This document shows positions 1 to 11,872 of a stretch of 64,000 nucleotides of DNA, piece after piece. The notes under the pieces were generated by a model, which saw only the letters and a list, made by a program, of their open reading frames with translations, was not told where the DNA came from and made no database searches. The translations under genes were made by a program, and so were the position numbers. Numbering within the stretch: the first letter of the stretch is position 1; every line of letters begins with the position of its first letter. The DNA is from Combretum micranthum. Its lineage: Eukaryota; Streptophyta; Magnoliopsida; Myrtales; Combretaceae. Location: the NCBI GenBank assembly GCA_024138025.1, contig JAMXBD010001033.1, positions 248,001 to 312,000 on the forward strand. Direction: 5' to 3'.

Positions 1-1690
1 CTCAACCTTTAAACACATGCACAGGACCAGCGATACCACCATCTCTATTTGCATTTGCCTATTGCCAAGCACTTTGGAGTTGGTTGTATTGCCCTTTAAA
101 TGTCTATGCCTATGACGCGAAGTTTCGCTTTGTTGACATCCCACCTTCAAATTCATGTCATTGCCAATGCATTGCACGGTCTTCATGACTTTGATTCTTT
201 CTAAAAGGATGTCTTTGTCTTTGACCCTAAATACTTGTGCTTCCCTCCGTATGAAAAGATAAAAATAGCAATATAATTATACAAACACACACGAATGTAC
301 AATAAAATGCTTGATCAACTTTAAGGTGTGTAAGGCAACATGAGATTGAAGTAATAATTATGAAAAGCTAATGTAGATAAGCAATTGGTGAGGATATCAA
401 TGAACTAATGATGCATGGAACATTGGTGAGCAAAATTCCGATCAATGGCAACCTTTTCACGTACAAAGTAGCGAATAAGATTTATTTACAGATAGACTGC
501 TCGAAAGTGTTATCACGGTACATGATGATTGGCTAAATAAGAACACTAAGCTTGTGAGCATTGTAATGTATTAGGTAGATTTAGAAATTACTTAAGTAAG
601 AAATTTTCTTTAGTTTCAATAGGAGCTATAGGATGAGTGAACTACTTCTTGAATTTGCACAAGATGAGATCATACTTTTAGTGTTCATCACTTGTAACAT
701 GATAATTGCCTTGCGAATAGAGGTTGTAAGACTCTATTTTACAATCTATTTATTACATCTCATCATATCACATATAATTACAAAAAATAAAAATAATTAT
801 GGAACCCAATATTCTATAACGCTGCAAGATGTCGATCAATATAACACCTACCAAGCAATTGAATTAAAAGTCAATACAACATATACAAGTTTCAAAAGAG
901 ATTTATTTTTATTTAAGTTGCTAATAACAAAATCCATAATTCTATAACTACGATAATACATAATTTCTACTATAATATTGAGTCTCTTACTATTAAAATA
1001 AGTGGCACTTACAAAGCAGATTTTTTTAAAGGTGAGCATGTATTACGGTTTAGTGAGATAAGAGTTGTACGCATTCTCTTTATTACATTAAAAATAAGGT
1101 CAAGTAAGTCATGAACTTGTGTTATGCATACCATTTATAACGTATCATTAGTAATAAATTCAAAATATAAGCCCCTTTTATTTTATGATGGAGACTCAAG
1201 TCACCACTATAGTACTATGTATCCAAATGATAAAAATCAAGATTTCTTGGCATGGCATCCTCGGGATGCACTTATGTTTGGCTCCTATGGTTTTATTTAT
1301 TTATTTATTTTTGCAAAAAATAGCAAGTTTAAAATCAAATATAATTATATCCATTACAATTAATCGATTTGCATACGGTTAACCAATCGTATGATGACTT
1401 ATTTCATGAACCAGTAGGAGAGATAAATCATATTTCAAGGAATTAGAGCCCTGAGGTTAATGTTTGTCTCATATTCACCCCTACATGTCACAAAGCTAAG
1501 CTAAATCCTATAGCATGGAATAAAGCTCCGAGCGATCAGCGTAAAGCATCTGCCGAGGCCGGAGGATTGGAATCAAGATCAACAACATCAAATAATACGT
1601 GGACTTTGAGTTGGATACATCCAGATCATTTTAACATCGATCCCATTTATTGTTGTTGAAAATAATTTAGCACTTGCACGTACTAAATTA
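1..1690. other. unassigned AT-rich DNA, no supported gene
   Basis: I see no confident gene, RNA gene or complete repeat here. Short open frames near 633-947 and 1124-1363 have no recognisable domain and their AT-rich composition is compatible with chance. The first 240 bases are less AT-rich than the rest but do not read as a known protein in any frame. Confidence 0.4.
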
Positions 1691-1942
1691 TTTTCTGTCC
1701 TAAATCCATCTGATAAAAACAGCATCCTCCGAATAATTGTGTTTGGCTTTGACCTCAAACTCGGAAGGTTTACATGGTCAGCAGTTGCAAACTAAACACA
1801 AGAGAGACGCTGTATGTACTGGTAGGCATCAAACCACTCATAGTTAAGCTCATAGTCTTCGTATGTATCATCAACTCCAGATTCATGGAACACTGGTTTG
1901 CCAGGAGCAAAATCACAAAGTATCTCAACCCCTACTTTGGAG
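1690..1942 (-). pseudogene. unidentified coding-like remnant
   Basis: On the minus strand about 50 codons (1942 down to the stop near 1792) read as an acidic, well-mixed protein containing the stretch FAPGKPVFHESGVDDTYEDY followed by ELNYEWFDAYQYIQ. A second piece in another frame (about 1768-1710) contains FEVKAKHNYSEDAVFIRWI. Both look coding in amino-acid composition, unlike the surrounding AT-rich DNA, but stops and frame changes lie between them. I do not recognise the family. They could be two exons of one decayed gene or two exons of an active gene whose remainder I could not find. No start codon or splice pattern could be established. Confidence 0.3.
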
Positions 1943-2364
1943 ATTGTACCTTAATACTGTTGTATAATATTAGTAATATTTCAAAAGGAATAAGTTCCAC
2001 GTTCCTTAGACCTTGTTGTTTATCTTTGTTTATTAACTTCCTTGTATACATAGACTTGTAAATAAGTAGTGAAAAGTACGGGCTCGTGCGCACAAAGCAT
2101 GAACCGAGCTAGTGTAAATTCGTAGATTTATCCCTCTCCAGCATGTAGTCGTGAGTCTCGGCCCAATTCATACGAGTATTTATTATTGTATTTTGACCAA
2201 TTCAAATTTTAGTTACCATGATATCCCAAAATCTCGGCCACCGTTTTTTTTTTTTTAATTTTTATATAGCTTATCTTTCTATCCATCGAAAATATATTTT
2301 CCTTTTTCTTCTTCCTTGCTTGGTTAAGGACAGTGCATTGCATACCTCAAGCTGCTTTACACGC

Positions 2365-3507
2365 CTAAACTTTTTCGCTATATTTATTCACAACAAATAC
2401 TTTGCCTGGTACATGTAGCACGAGATAAGAGTCTTCATCTCGTTCTTCCCTTACAAGGCGAAATATTGAAAATCCCATATAATGGATTGCTGTATCAAGG
2501 CCACCTGTAACTTTAACTGGAGCTTCGTCAAAATTTAGTATTTCACGAACCACTTGGAATAGTCCCTCTCCATCTCATACACACTGAATTGTGAAGTAGG
2601 AACCTCACAGATGTCAGCAATATGTAGATGGTCCCTTGACTCTCCGAAATATCTATACCTCCCGCTATCCCAGTCGAGACGGTTTGGTGGCATTGGCAAT
2701 TCTTTAAGACGCCTGTGTCAATATCAAAATACAGGGAGTTGCCAAAGCTGCTAGTCCAATGAACTGCACCGTTCCAGTATACACCACCTCCAAAGTTAAT
2801 GTTTTCTGGTGTAGTGAATGGATTTCCTGACGCCCTCCAGGGACCTTGGTCTGACGCATAAATTTCAATCTGATAATGGTCTTGCAAGGTGCCGCTTTTT
2901 CTGATACATATGACTTTGTACTGAGATGATTTGGTAGGATCAAAGGCTAGATTCACACCATAAACAACCCTGACCTGAAATTCAGTGGAGGCAGAGTGGC
3001 GTATTGCTTGGTAGTAGGATTGTAAACGTAGTATGTGCGATTTGATTCCCTTCCGTGGGATCTGCAACAAAGCAGCAACCCATTGCATGACTGCAGAATT
3101 TTTAATCTTCCAGGATCATCAACAAAATTAAGCAATTTGAAAGGTGGAGAGATTTGTATGTTCCCCAAATTGACGAAGTCATATTCAGGATCCCCGTGAT
3201 GTGAGGAACTCTGGAAGTGGTAGCCTGGTATGGGCTCAAGATAAGGAAGACTGGTGGAAGGTTGCAAGAGAAGGCCTGAGACGAACGCGGGTTTGGTGTC
3301 AAGGAGATGAGAGAAGCAAGGACTGGAAATCAGAGAAAGCCAGCGCTTGGACACAGACTTGAACTTGAGGAGAGACCTTATGGGAACTCTGACAATAATT
3401 TCAATTAGGAGATCATCATTTTCTCCAACTAAGTTGGCTGAAGAAGATTGTGCATTGCTGGGGGACTTTGTACCTTTTTTTTTGAGAGAGCTTTCTGGTG
3501 GAGCACA
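2365..3507 (-). pseudogene. F-box protein with F-box-associated C-terminal domain, frameshifted
   Basis: F-box proteins are SCF ubiquitin-ligase substrate adaptors. Reading down from about 3425, the minus strand gives an F-box: NDDLLIEIIVRVPIRSLLKF, then a KSVSKRW motif and SLISSPCFSHL. It is followed by a plant F-box-associated region (LQSCNGLLLC, YVYNPTTKQYATLPPL). That frame ends at 2953. The family continues in a second frame (VNLAFDPTKSSQYKVICIR, about 2965-2550) and then a third (FSIFRLVREERDEDSYLVLHV, about 2470-2370), so at least two indels break the gene. The first frame is open only back to a stop at 3508-3510 and contains no ATG upstream of the F-box; an A-rich run there may hide another slip. 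The type resembles the large At5g07610-like group. An intact protein would be about 380-400 aa. I read this as a recent pseudogene; base-calling errors are the alternative. Confidence 0.8.
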
Positions 3508-3667
3508 TTAGATAAGAGGAAGTGTAAAGCAAGAATGGTTCTGCATCGAATGAATCTCCCTTCAGATTCTTCCAAAACCTAGAGGCTCTTTGCCAAGTAT
3601 GTTTCACTCCTTTGTGGTCTTTAAACAAGCAAGAACCAGAACATTTGATGGAAAGATTGCAAGACAA

Positions 3668-4500
3668 GCCAGCCGCTGAGGTTGCTTACCATGTAAGCTT
3701 TGACTTTAATGCTTGATTGAAGTTATGTCCAACATGTGTTACAACTTTTCTACATCTTGCGCGGCACGTTTCCAGTTATGTAATTAGAGGTATTGACCAA
3801 ATTAAACAATACTAAGCTATCCTGAACATTATTTAATTCAAATGAACAATTCAGAGAACACTTGAGACCAGCACGAACCAATAAAATATGGAAGGATTAA
3901 TATGTTCATTGGCTCGATTTCTTTTGATTAAAATCTCCATCCTACTTGTTTTACCTTGAAAATCGTACTTTCCATCCCCGATTCCTACTCTCCCCTCCTT
4001 CCCTCAAACCAAGCACAGAAGTGGATCCTTTCTATGATCCGTAGAATATGATTTACATCCTCAATACTTCCTTCAAACACACCATTTGTCCAACTGGAAA
4101 AGATGAGGATTGAGATCGTAAAATAATTATGAAAAACTTGCGCTTACATGATTACCAACGAGCCAAATGCTGAAGCAGATACTACACTTTCACGTTGATC
4201 ACCCAATATAAGTCTGTCTCCTTTTCATGTCAAACTTGTACGAGTTACCTTCATGTTGGATCGGGTTACAAATAAAAATTGTAATTTTCTTTTTCGTTTC
4301 TCACCAGATTAGATAACAATCAAAATACATATGCATTTCCTTTTTTTCTTATTTTATGAGGATAAGTATTAAATTATAACTGGGAACATAAATATATTTA
4401 TTTCTTCTGGATGATAATATACTTGTTTCTTTAACAAAAGTAAATAAATGGAAATAAAATGAGAAAATCAAAAGTGTGAGATTCCACCGGGGCCAATAAA
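3668..4500. other. intergenic DNA, nothing recognised
   Basis: AT-rich sequence with no supported gene or repeat boundary. Confidence 0.4.
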
Positions 4501-4562
4501 CTAACTGTCAGGTGGTTGGGGGGGTATACTTTGGCAAATCATATTCTGCTTTCCACAGATGG

Positions 4563-4602
4563 GTGGTTGGGGGGGGGGGGGGTTGGTGGTTGTGGTGGTG
4601 GG
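4563..4602. repeat. G-rich simple repeat
   Basis: A GGT/GTTGG-rich stretch that includes an uninterrupted run of G. Open reading through it in either direction gives low-complexity Gly/Trp or Pro/Thr runs and is not evidence of a gene. Confidence 0.75.
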
Positions 4603-4631
4603 GAAGAAGGAAGAAGAAGAAACAGACAACA

Positions 4632-6268
4632 ATGACTGTGGAAGCATACTTTCGGCTAATGATTTATTACAAGGTAATTGACCAATCAATGACAGAGAAG
4701 AATTCTTCTCCTGTAGTATGAATTAAAAATTTATCCAAATGAAAGAAACCCAGACGACCATGTCGAGTTCTGATACCGCTCAAGAGTTCACAGCATTAGG
4801 TGCCTCCTTTAATGAGGTGAACCTGAAATTTCCAGAATACATAGCCTCCTTGTCTGCAGAGGAGTTCCAAAGCTTTGTAAGATTAAAATGCTGGTTCAAA
4901 CTGCTACAGGTAGCTAAACAGCCGCTTGGAAATAAAAGCATCAGGAATCAGAAGAAATAGACAAGTGGCTCACCAGTAAGGGAGAGGCAATAGAATTCCC
5001 TGTGAGTATATCTTGCCAGTGCCTGCAATAATGACGATTTTTTTTTTTTAAATGGATTGGGGGTTTCTCATCTAGAGCAAGCATTAAAAAGAACTATAGA
5101 ATGCAAGAAACAGGAGGCTGTGAACAGGTTAATCTTAACAAACAGCATAGTCAAACCTCAATAAAACAGACTCGAAAAACAACTTGAAGATCCTAATCTT
5201 GAGTAAAACTACATGCTAACTTTCGTCAATCTTCTCACAAACATCAATTCTTGGCAAGCTAAAATGACAGCTCAATGCAAAGGATGCAGAAAATTATTCA
5301 GAAACCTTGACAGAAGCTGAGACAGTACAGACCTGGACTGCAGAGATCAAAGCAGGATCATCTAACTCTGCTGAACCACCATCAGAGAATACATTTCTGC
5401 ACCGTGTAATTATGGAATTAAGAAATGTCCCAATTACAAGAATGGATCTCTACAGATGAGATTGCTTAAAAGCTGGTTTCAACCTCATAAACTTAGAGGT
5501 AGCTACCTATTGCATCTGGAAAAGCCAAAAACCACTAGAGTAATATAATGAAACATTATCAAATTATGGGAAAATAGACCCAAACCCTGAACCTCTAGAT
5601 GAAATGTCAAGAGTCATGAATCTTTTAGGATTCAAATAAGTCCTGATGTACTTCACTATATACCATTAACCCCTACCAATGTGGCAATTTTAGATGTTTT
5701 CTTTTCTTTTATCCTTCCCATGCTAGCAGCTGCATCAACGGCTGCATCACCCACAACCTTATTCCAAATGAACAGTTCAACAAAATATTACAATCCTTCC
5801 AAAAGTGGTTACCCAAGGAAGATTTTCACATTCAAATCAAATTGGTGCCCAAGGAGTTTATGTCTTCAATGAATTTTCTGAAATGGAAGCTTTTGACAAT
5901 CAATCCTGTGCTTGAGTAGAACTGCAGTCAGTGATTAACAGTAAGGTTTGAAGGAGGAATGACAACATAAGATGATCTCAGTTGTGAGGGGAGAGTTTTA
6001 CAAGTTTGTCCATGCCATCACCCTCTGTGAGGTAGGCTTCGAGGTAGATAAAGAAGTCTAGGCTTTTTTATTTATGAAAGGTAGAGGCTTTGGTGGTCAT
6101 GATGGTTACGGTGGTCAGAGGAGACACAACAGGTGGCTATCAAACCCACCATGGGTCTCCAATTTCCATAGGTTGCTTAAAGGAAAGATGAGAGGGGGAA
6201 AAGGGGGTGAAGGAGGCCAGCCACCAACCGTGTACTTGGTAATTGAATTCTGCTTGGGGTTTGGGTAG
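4632..6268 (+). pseudogene. decayed unidentified long coding sequence (possible mobile or viral relic)
   Basis: Several plus-strand frames in succession look coding although broken by stops. 4739-4958 begins MKETQTTMSSSDTAQEFTAL and continues with NLKFPEYIASLSAEEFQSF. A shifted frame carries EIDKWLTSKGEAIEFPVSI (about 4950-5010). 5310-5460 reads QTWTAEIKAGSS and later FLHRVIMELRNVPITRMDLY. 5550-5639 ends DEMSRVMNLLGFK before a stop. 5780-5920 reads QKWLPKEDFHIQIKLVPKEF. A Gly/Arg-rich tail lies at 6074-6200. The order and single orientation suggest one original protein of roughly 500 aa. I do not recognise the family. The multi-stop decay and the position 450 bp beyond the CBP3-like gene fit an old inserted element or endogenous viral sequence, but no RT, integrase, coat or polymerase motif is visible. 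Confidence 0.35.
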
Positions 6269-6720
6269 TATTGATGTGGTTGCTGATACGGCAGCCCAAA
6301 TGGTCAAAAAAAAGAAAAGGAACTTTTATAATTGCCATATTATCAAGAGTTGACAGAAAACTTGAAGAACAAGATAAGTTAAAAAATATTGAAACTGCAA
6401 CATATATATAAGCTTATACTTTTAGACCAGTTCAACATGCTATTGGTGCAAGCGGACAAGAGTTTGACTCCCTATGCATCATTGACTCCATTCAATTAAG
6501 TGATCCACTTGATATGCTTTCAAGTTCCCAGTCCACAAGTAGGGAAATATACAGGTTGAAACTTTGAAATTAGTTGATTATAGATCTATATTTAATAGGA
6601 TGAAATAAACTGCACCAGTTCAATTAGTTTAGGACTTATCTGCACTCTCAAAAGATCTATAACGGTTTCAACATTTCACCTAAAAGATTTAAGATTTCAA
6701 ATGACCTTTTTCTCTTCAAA

Positions 6721-9569
6721 TTAACTCAAAATTGAATGCATGAAATCCTTAGCAATCTCCCCTGCATCCTTATATAGGTTGTACCTCCATATAGCTTTTT
6801 CCAACTCATCCTGTTCAGCTTCTGGACTCATGGCAGAATCATAAGCAATGATATTACCATAGAATATCTTCTCCAACTCCTTCATCCACCTGGTCAACAA
6901 TAAGTTAACCTGACCACAGATGCACTAAGAAGCCCCATCAGAGAAAAGGAACAAAGAAAGGGGAAATAAAAATGCAGAAGCATACAATAAAGGTTGCTTG
7001 AGGCTTAAGAACTTACTATGCAGATTGTTATTCAGTTTAGAGCTAATCTACAAAAGACTCCTCACCAAAGAGATTCACAATCTTATGACATGGAATCACA
7101 AGAGATTGTGGCCTGATTTTAGTTGCTTGACACTTGGTAAATTGGGAAGTTACATAGCCAAGCACTAAACATTTAAAAGGCACCTACCCAAAGAAATTTA
7201 CCATCTTTCAATATAAGAAAATAAGCAACCACACATCAAATCCATGATAAAAAATATAATTGCAGAAAACAGAGTGATAATAGTATCCTGTATGCAAAGC
7301 TTCTGTTTTTGGGGAAAAAAACAGATTATTCGATTCCAATACACTTGTAATTTAACAGTAAAAAGAACGTTGGCAGATGCTAAACATTTATGACAAACAA
7401 TCTTCACCAAAAGGATTTTATGACATACCCCAGCTTTTGATACTCTCAGTTCCACATCATGGTTGTATATTTCATATAAGTATTGGCCAAATTCAACACC
7501 TTGTTTTCCCTCCTCTTTCAATCGGCGCAAGCACAGCCACATATGTAATACAAGCAAGGAGAATGTAGTTTTGAAAGTTTTCTCTAGATTAAATACTGCA
7601 TTTGAGAAATTGGATTCCATTATGAATAGCCATGAACAATAGGATAAAAATAAAACAGATCTAAATTATTATCCATACAAACAGAAAAATATATATCTGC
7701 TGTTTGGTGTTAGTATAACAGAAAGAAGGGTGTACCTTCATATATGGCAGGCTGATCTACTTGTGAGAGGATCCGCCTATAAACAACATTTGCCCCTCTA
7801 ATAGATTTGCTTTGTTTGCTGTAGAAAAGCATCATCTTAAGAATAGCATGCTGAATGCCTTCATACTTAGGCTCCTCAATTCTCAATGGGGAGTTTCCAG
7901 CCAAGGCCAGAGAACAAGGGTTAGACCGAAACATTTTATCCAAGTTCACCTGATGGAAGAAATTATCTTTCAGCAATAACTTAACTCTAGTCCCAAGCAA
8001 ACCATGTAACTTTTCTTAAGCAAATTAGCAAAACATCTAATGTGAGGGACCATGTTGGCTATCGTGATCAGGAAGTAGCAGTTCTTGGTCAGGATTATAA
8101 GCAAGTAAAAACCATTCCAACAACTTATAACCAAAATTTCAAATATTTGAACACTGCAGAGCACCTGTGCTGGCCAAACAGAAGTAAACAAACACAATAG
8201 AGTATTAAGATGTCTCAGTTCATTCACTTTTATGAATTTTAAATATCAGACAAGAACATGACTTTTGGGATAATCTACTTAAATCATATCGTACTTTTTG
8301 TTTTATGAATAGAAACTTAATTAAGTTAGACTTCTCTGGCTTTTACATATGAAGTAGACATAGAATGACATTTCAAAAACATTTTTACCCAAAATCTCAT
8401 TATCTTCAGTCTTTAACAGACTGTAGAAATGACAAATACCACCACCTTTCAATGGCGTAATTTGAACAGAGCAGACTTCTAGGAACTGTGTATTTTCAGT
8501 ATATATGACAGTGCACAACTGCACAATACTATTTTCAGACAAACCCACAGGCCTAGATGCGTGGTATACTTCTAGAAACTGTTGTGTAAACTTAATAGAT
8601 CTGCACATAAGAAATGCATTAAATGACTTGAACCACATAATGTTTTGAGTTGAAATTCAATGTGCTTGTTCAGTTGATATTTATTTCTTTACGAAATTAC
8701 TGTACTTTAATATTGTGCCCCAAAAGTAACAGTCACTGAAAGGAATTACATTAGTTAAGTTCAGGTTCCCTAAGTTAAAAGAACTTTCTGCTCAGACCAA
8801 ACAGAAAAGGAAAACAAATTATTGACAAAAAGAAATGGTGAAAAATGATAGAAATGTCTGTGTCCGTTGTTCTTTCTGATGTTCTATCAGGCATCATATA
8901 GCCGCCCATTCTGAAAAACTGTTTGCTTAGGATTATGATAAATGTCCATCCATGCACCCACAAAAATAATAAACTTCCTTGTGCTAATTTTTCACGTGGC
9001 TAAGAAATATTGCTAGCAATGAGTTACCCGTCATTGTCAAAACACTTGGTTGAATTTTTATCTTAAGTGTTCAGCAAGTTCAATAAACGAGGCATTTTTC
9101 TTTTCCAAACAGGCAATCAGATCCGTGGTTAATACATTCGGTTAATTCATTGGTATTATATCTGTGCATGGCTCCAAACTAAATGCCAAATTCACTATGC
9201 TTTAGCAAATTCATTGATTATGCTTTATGCATTATTCCAGCTCGATCCTTCTCAGTAAACTATCTTAAGTTGCGTATCAAATCCAACACATATTTGCCAA
9301 GATTGAGGCGGCGAACCAAGATTCTACAACTAAAATGCTCTGTTTCAATTACCACTTATCCACAATAGAATCACAAATCGGCAGAAGAGGGGAAAAAGAG
9401 TATTGAGTTTGTAATGAATACCGTGAAGTTGGTGGAAACATTGTGAGCAGAATGTGCAGCAGCAGCACAGCAACAGATAGGGTTCTACTCGAGCATTTGA
9501 CATTATTTTCAAAGAGCCTAACCCTAACCCTAACCTGGATACTTGATGAATAGCTCTACTCGACCTCAT
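6721..9569 (-). CDS. ubiquinol-cytochrome c chaperone family protein (CBP3/UQCC1-like), mitochondrial
   Basis: The CBP3/UQCC1 family helps assemble cytochrome b into respiratory complex III in mitochondria. Exons on the minus strand: 9569-9422 (presequence), 7949-7736, 7595-7429 and 6909-6721. The last three have GT-AG borders and join in phase. Exon 2 reads VNLDKMFRSNPCSLALAGNS and ANVVYRRILSQVDQPAIYE. Exon 3 reads VFNLEKTFKTTFSLLVLHMW and EFGQYLYEIYNHDVELRVS. Exon 4 reads VNLLLTRWMKELEKIFYGNI. These follow the order and spacing I know for the plant family (At5g51220 type). Exon 1 starts with MRSSRAIHQVSRL, a plausible targeting peptide, but its frame meets the donor at 9421 in phase 1 while exon 2 needs phase 0. 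A better Ala-rich end (AAAAHSAHNVSTNFT) lies in a shifted frame, so a 1-nt slip is likely. The C-terminus stops at 6721 right after the WR of exon 4 plus 20 residues, so the usual last exon is either replaced or not found. Confidence 0.8.
9518..9536 (+). repeat. short telomere-like CCCTAA repeat inside exon 1
   Basis: Three consecutive CCTAAC units. On the coding (minus) strand it encodes the alternating Leu-Gly stretch of the CBP3-like presequence. The plant telomere unit is usually the 7-mer TTTAGGG, whereas this is a 6-mer, so coincidence is more likely than a true interstitial telomere. Confidence 0.6.
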
Positions 9570-9929
9570 TCGCACATCCAAACCTCAATTACTGATCCTT
9601 TCCTCCCTGCATTTATAAATTTAACGAATATACGACTGCAATTATTAAAAAGGGGGATCACGTGTAGCATTGAATTGACTAGCAACAAAAGATACATAAC
9701 TTTACACCCTCTGATCTTTCGATTAAATCACACACAATTTTTATAAAAGAAGAGTAGGAACAGATAAATGAACTGGAAAGCCAATTGGAAAGGAAGAACG
9801 ACGAGAAGATTACTGACCGGAATAATTACCAATTTTGTTCGATTCAATTCTATTCAAATTGATTTATATTTTATGTTATGAGATTGAGGAGACATGGGAA
9901 TTGGATACAAGAATTAATTATAGTTGAGC

Positions 9930-10880
9930 TGAAATTTGAAGTTAGAACTAAAATCGCACCCCCTCCCAACACCAGACAGTACACTGGAAGAAAATCGGAT
10001 GGCGGGGATATCTAGCAGACACGGCCACGGGCAGACCGAATCCACATTTGGGCCGGACCCAAATCCCTCCATTTTTACAATTTTACTTTTTTTGGGCCTT
10101 TTCTTTTGGGCCGCTATTTTGTTATAATTACTAATATGTATATACATTATTTCATAACAATTGATTTGATAAGATTATTTTCATTAATAAATTTATTCAG
10201 GTGAAAATTAGAAAAGAATAAAGAGTAACAAAAAAATTAATAGCCAAATAAAATCCTTGCAAGCATTTGATTACTCTAAAAGAAGAACAAATGAATTACC
10301 ATTCATAAATGATTACTCTAGAGCGGCTGAGAAGAGTCGCGTATTATTGGCTGCTTGAAATCACCATTATAGGTGGTTGATGGAATGTGATGAGTGTTCT
10401 ATCCAAGCAATTAGATGGCCACTATTCTTAAAATTTGTTCTTATAAAAACTGGATGATTTTTTCCAGTTTTTATTTTTTATATTTTAATAATGGTGGATA
10501 AGTCATGACCCATAAATGATTTTTTATTTCTATTGACCACCTTAACCTTAGTAACGCCATAGGTGTTTTTTTTTTTTTTTTTTAACACTCTAGATATTGG
10601 TTGGTAATATTCCTAACCTTAGGATAGCCAATAATAATATATAACGTGAAGTTTGGTATAAGAAAATAGAGAAAGAATTGAATTATGATTCCATTTCTTT
10701 TCCATGTTTGAAAACGTCTTTAAAAACCAAAATAATTCTTTGAGGGGGAATTCGATTTTATTATGCCCTAATCAATATAAATTATTTAAAATACATTTTT
10801 TGTTCAACCATATGTTTGTTACTGATATTTATTATCAAGGGTATTTTTTTATAAATAGATGTTTTATTCTATTCCATTAT
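9930..10880. other. upstream region of the CBP3-like gene and AT-rich intergenic DNA
   Basis: Contains the likely promoter side of the minus-strand gene. There is a GGGCC-rich patch (10030-10110) and a T run at 10567-10583. I cannot place a core promoter. Confidence 0.35.
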
Positions 10881-11164
10881 GGGAATGTAAGGCTGCAAAC
10901 TCGAGCTAAGCTTTTTAATCAAGCCTGAAATTTAGGCTCTAGTTTGGCTTGTTTGAACAAACGAGCTTGATTTGTTTATAAATTGAGCTTAAGCTAAGTG
11001 AAGCAGAGCTGTGTCAAGTTTTTAATCGAGCTAGATATTTAAGTTCAAACTCAATTTGTTTAGAAAAAAAAATATTTTAAGTTCAAGTTTGACTCCTATA
11101 TATTAAATAGAACTTTTTTTGTTTTAGTTATATATTTATATACAATATATCATGAATATAAGGA

Positions 11165-11872
11165 AAAAAAAAAAAAAAAACCTCTTTCAATACCTAAACT
11201 TGGACAAACTGGATAATTAAGTATTTGAACTAAGGCTATAAGTGAGTCAAGATAACTCACAATCTACTCGAGTTCGACTCGGTAAATATTTAAATTTGAC
11301 TTGCTTCTAATCGAATCGAGCTTGAGTTCGAGCTACTCAAGTAGTTACCGAGCTCAAGTTCAAACTTTAAAATACTAGGCTCGGTGAGCTCACGAGCTTA
11401 AACAAGTATCAAATCAAGGCAAGTAGAGTTCGAGCTTATTGAGTATTAAATATTTTTTATAGTTAAATCAATATTTAAAAGAATAATCAAGCTTAATCAA
11501 GTCGAGTTCGAGCTTAAAAATCAAAGTTTGATTGAGTTCGAGTTCAACCTTTGAGTTTTTTTATTTGAATCGAGTTCGAGCTTGGTATTGTACCAACTAG
11601 ACTCGACTCGACTCGACTCGTTTACAACCCTGATATAAACTTTTAAAAAGTCTAATTTCATATCTAATTGAATTTTTCGTGCATCTAAATACTATCCCAC
11701 TCAATCATTAGTTGACATGGGTCAATTACTTCAAGAGATAATAAAAGAGTGGGATAGTAAAAATGGGGCACTGAAATCTTAATTACATTTTAAATTGGAT
11801 TTTTAAAAAATTTAGGTACTTAATTGTCCACTTCATCAAAGTTCATATATCAAAATGGGCTTTTTCCCTAAA
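11165..11872. mobile_element. MITE-like inverted-repeat element nested in the hAT-like element
   Basis: The left flank (about 11165-11225) carries a run of A followed by CCTCTTTCAATACC, AAACTTGGACAAACTGG and ATAATTAAGTATTTGA. The right flank (about 11805-11872), read on the minus strand, carries AGGGAAAAAGCCCATTTTGA, GAACTTTGATGAAGTGGAC and AATTAAGTACCTAAA. The two sides are imperfect inverted copies of about 60 bp. There is no coding sequence. Confidence 0.45.
11231..11632. mobile_element. innermost hAT-like MITE rich in CTCGAGTTCGAGC motifs
   Basis: The left end TAAGGCTATAAGTGAGTCAA and the right end (minus-strand reading) CAGGGTTGTAAACGAGTCGA pair over about 20 bp with roughly 14 matches. 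The flanks ATTTGAAC and ATATAAAC match at 6 of 8 positions, compatible with a decayed 8-bp hAT target duplication. The interior is a dense array of imperfect GAGTTCGAGCTT repeats ending in four ACTCG units at 11601-11620. Confidence 0.5.

Noticed and set aside
9518..9536. Interstitial telomere as a chromosome-fusion mark
   Set aside because: Only three 6-bp units, not the plant 7-bp unit, and it lies in a coding exon.
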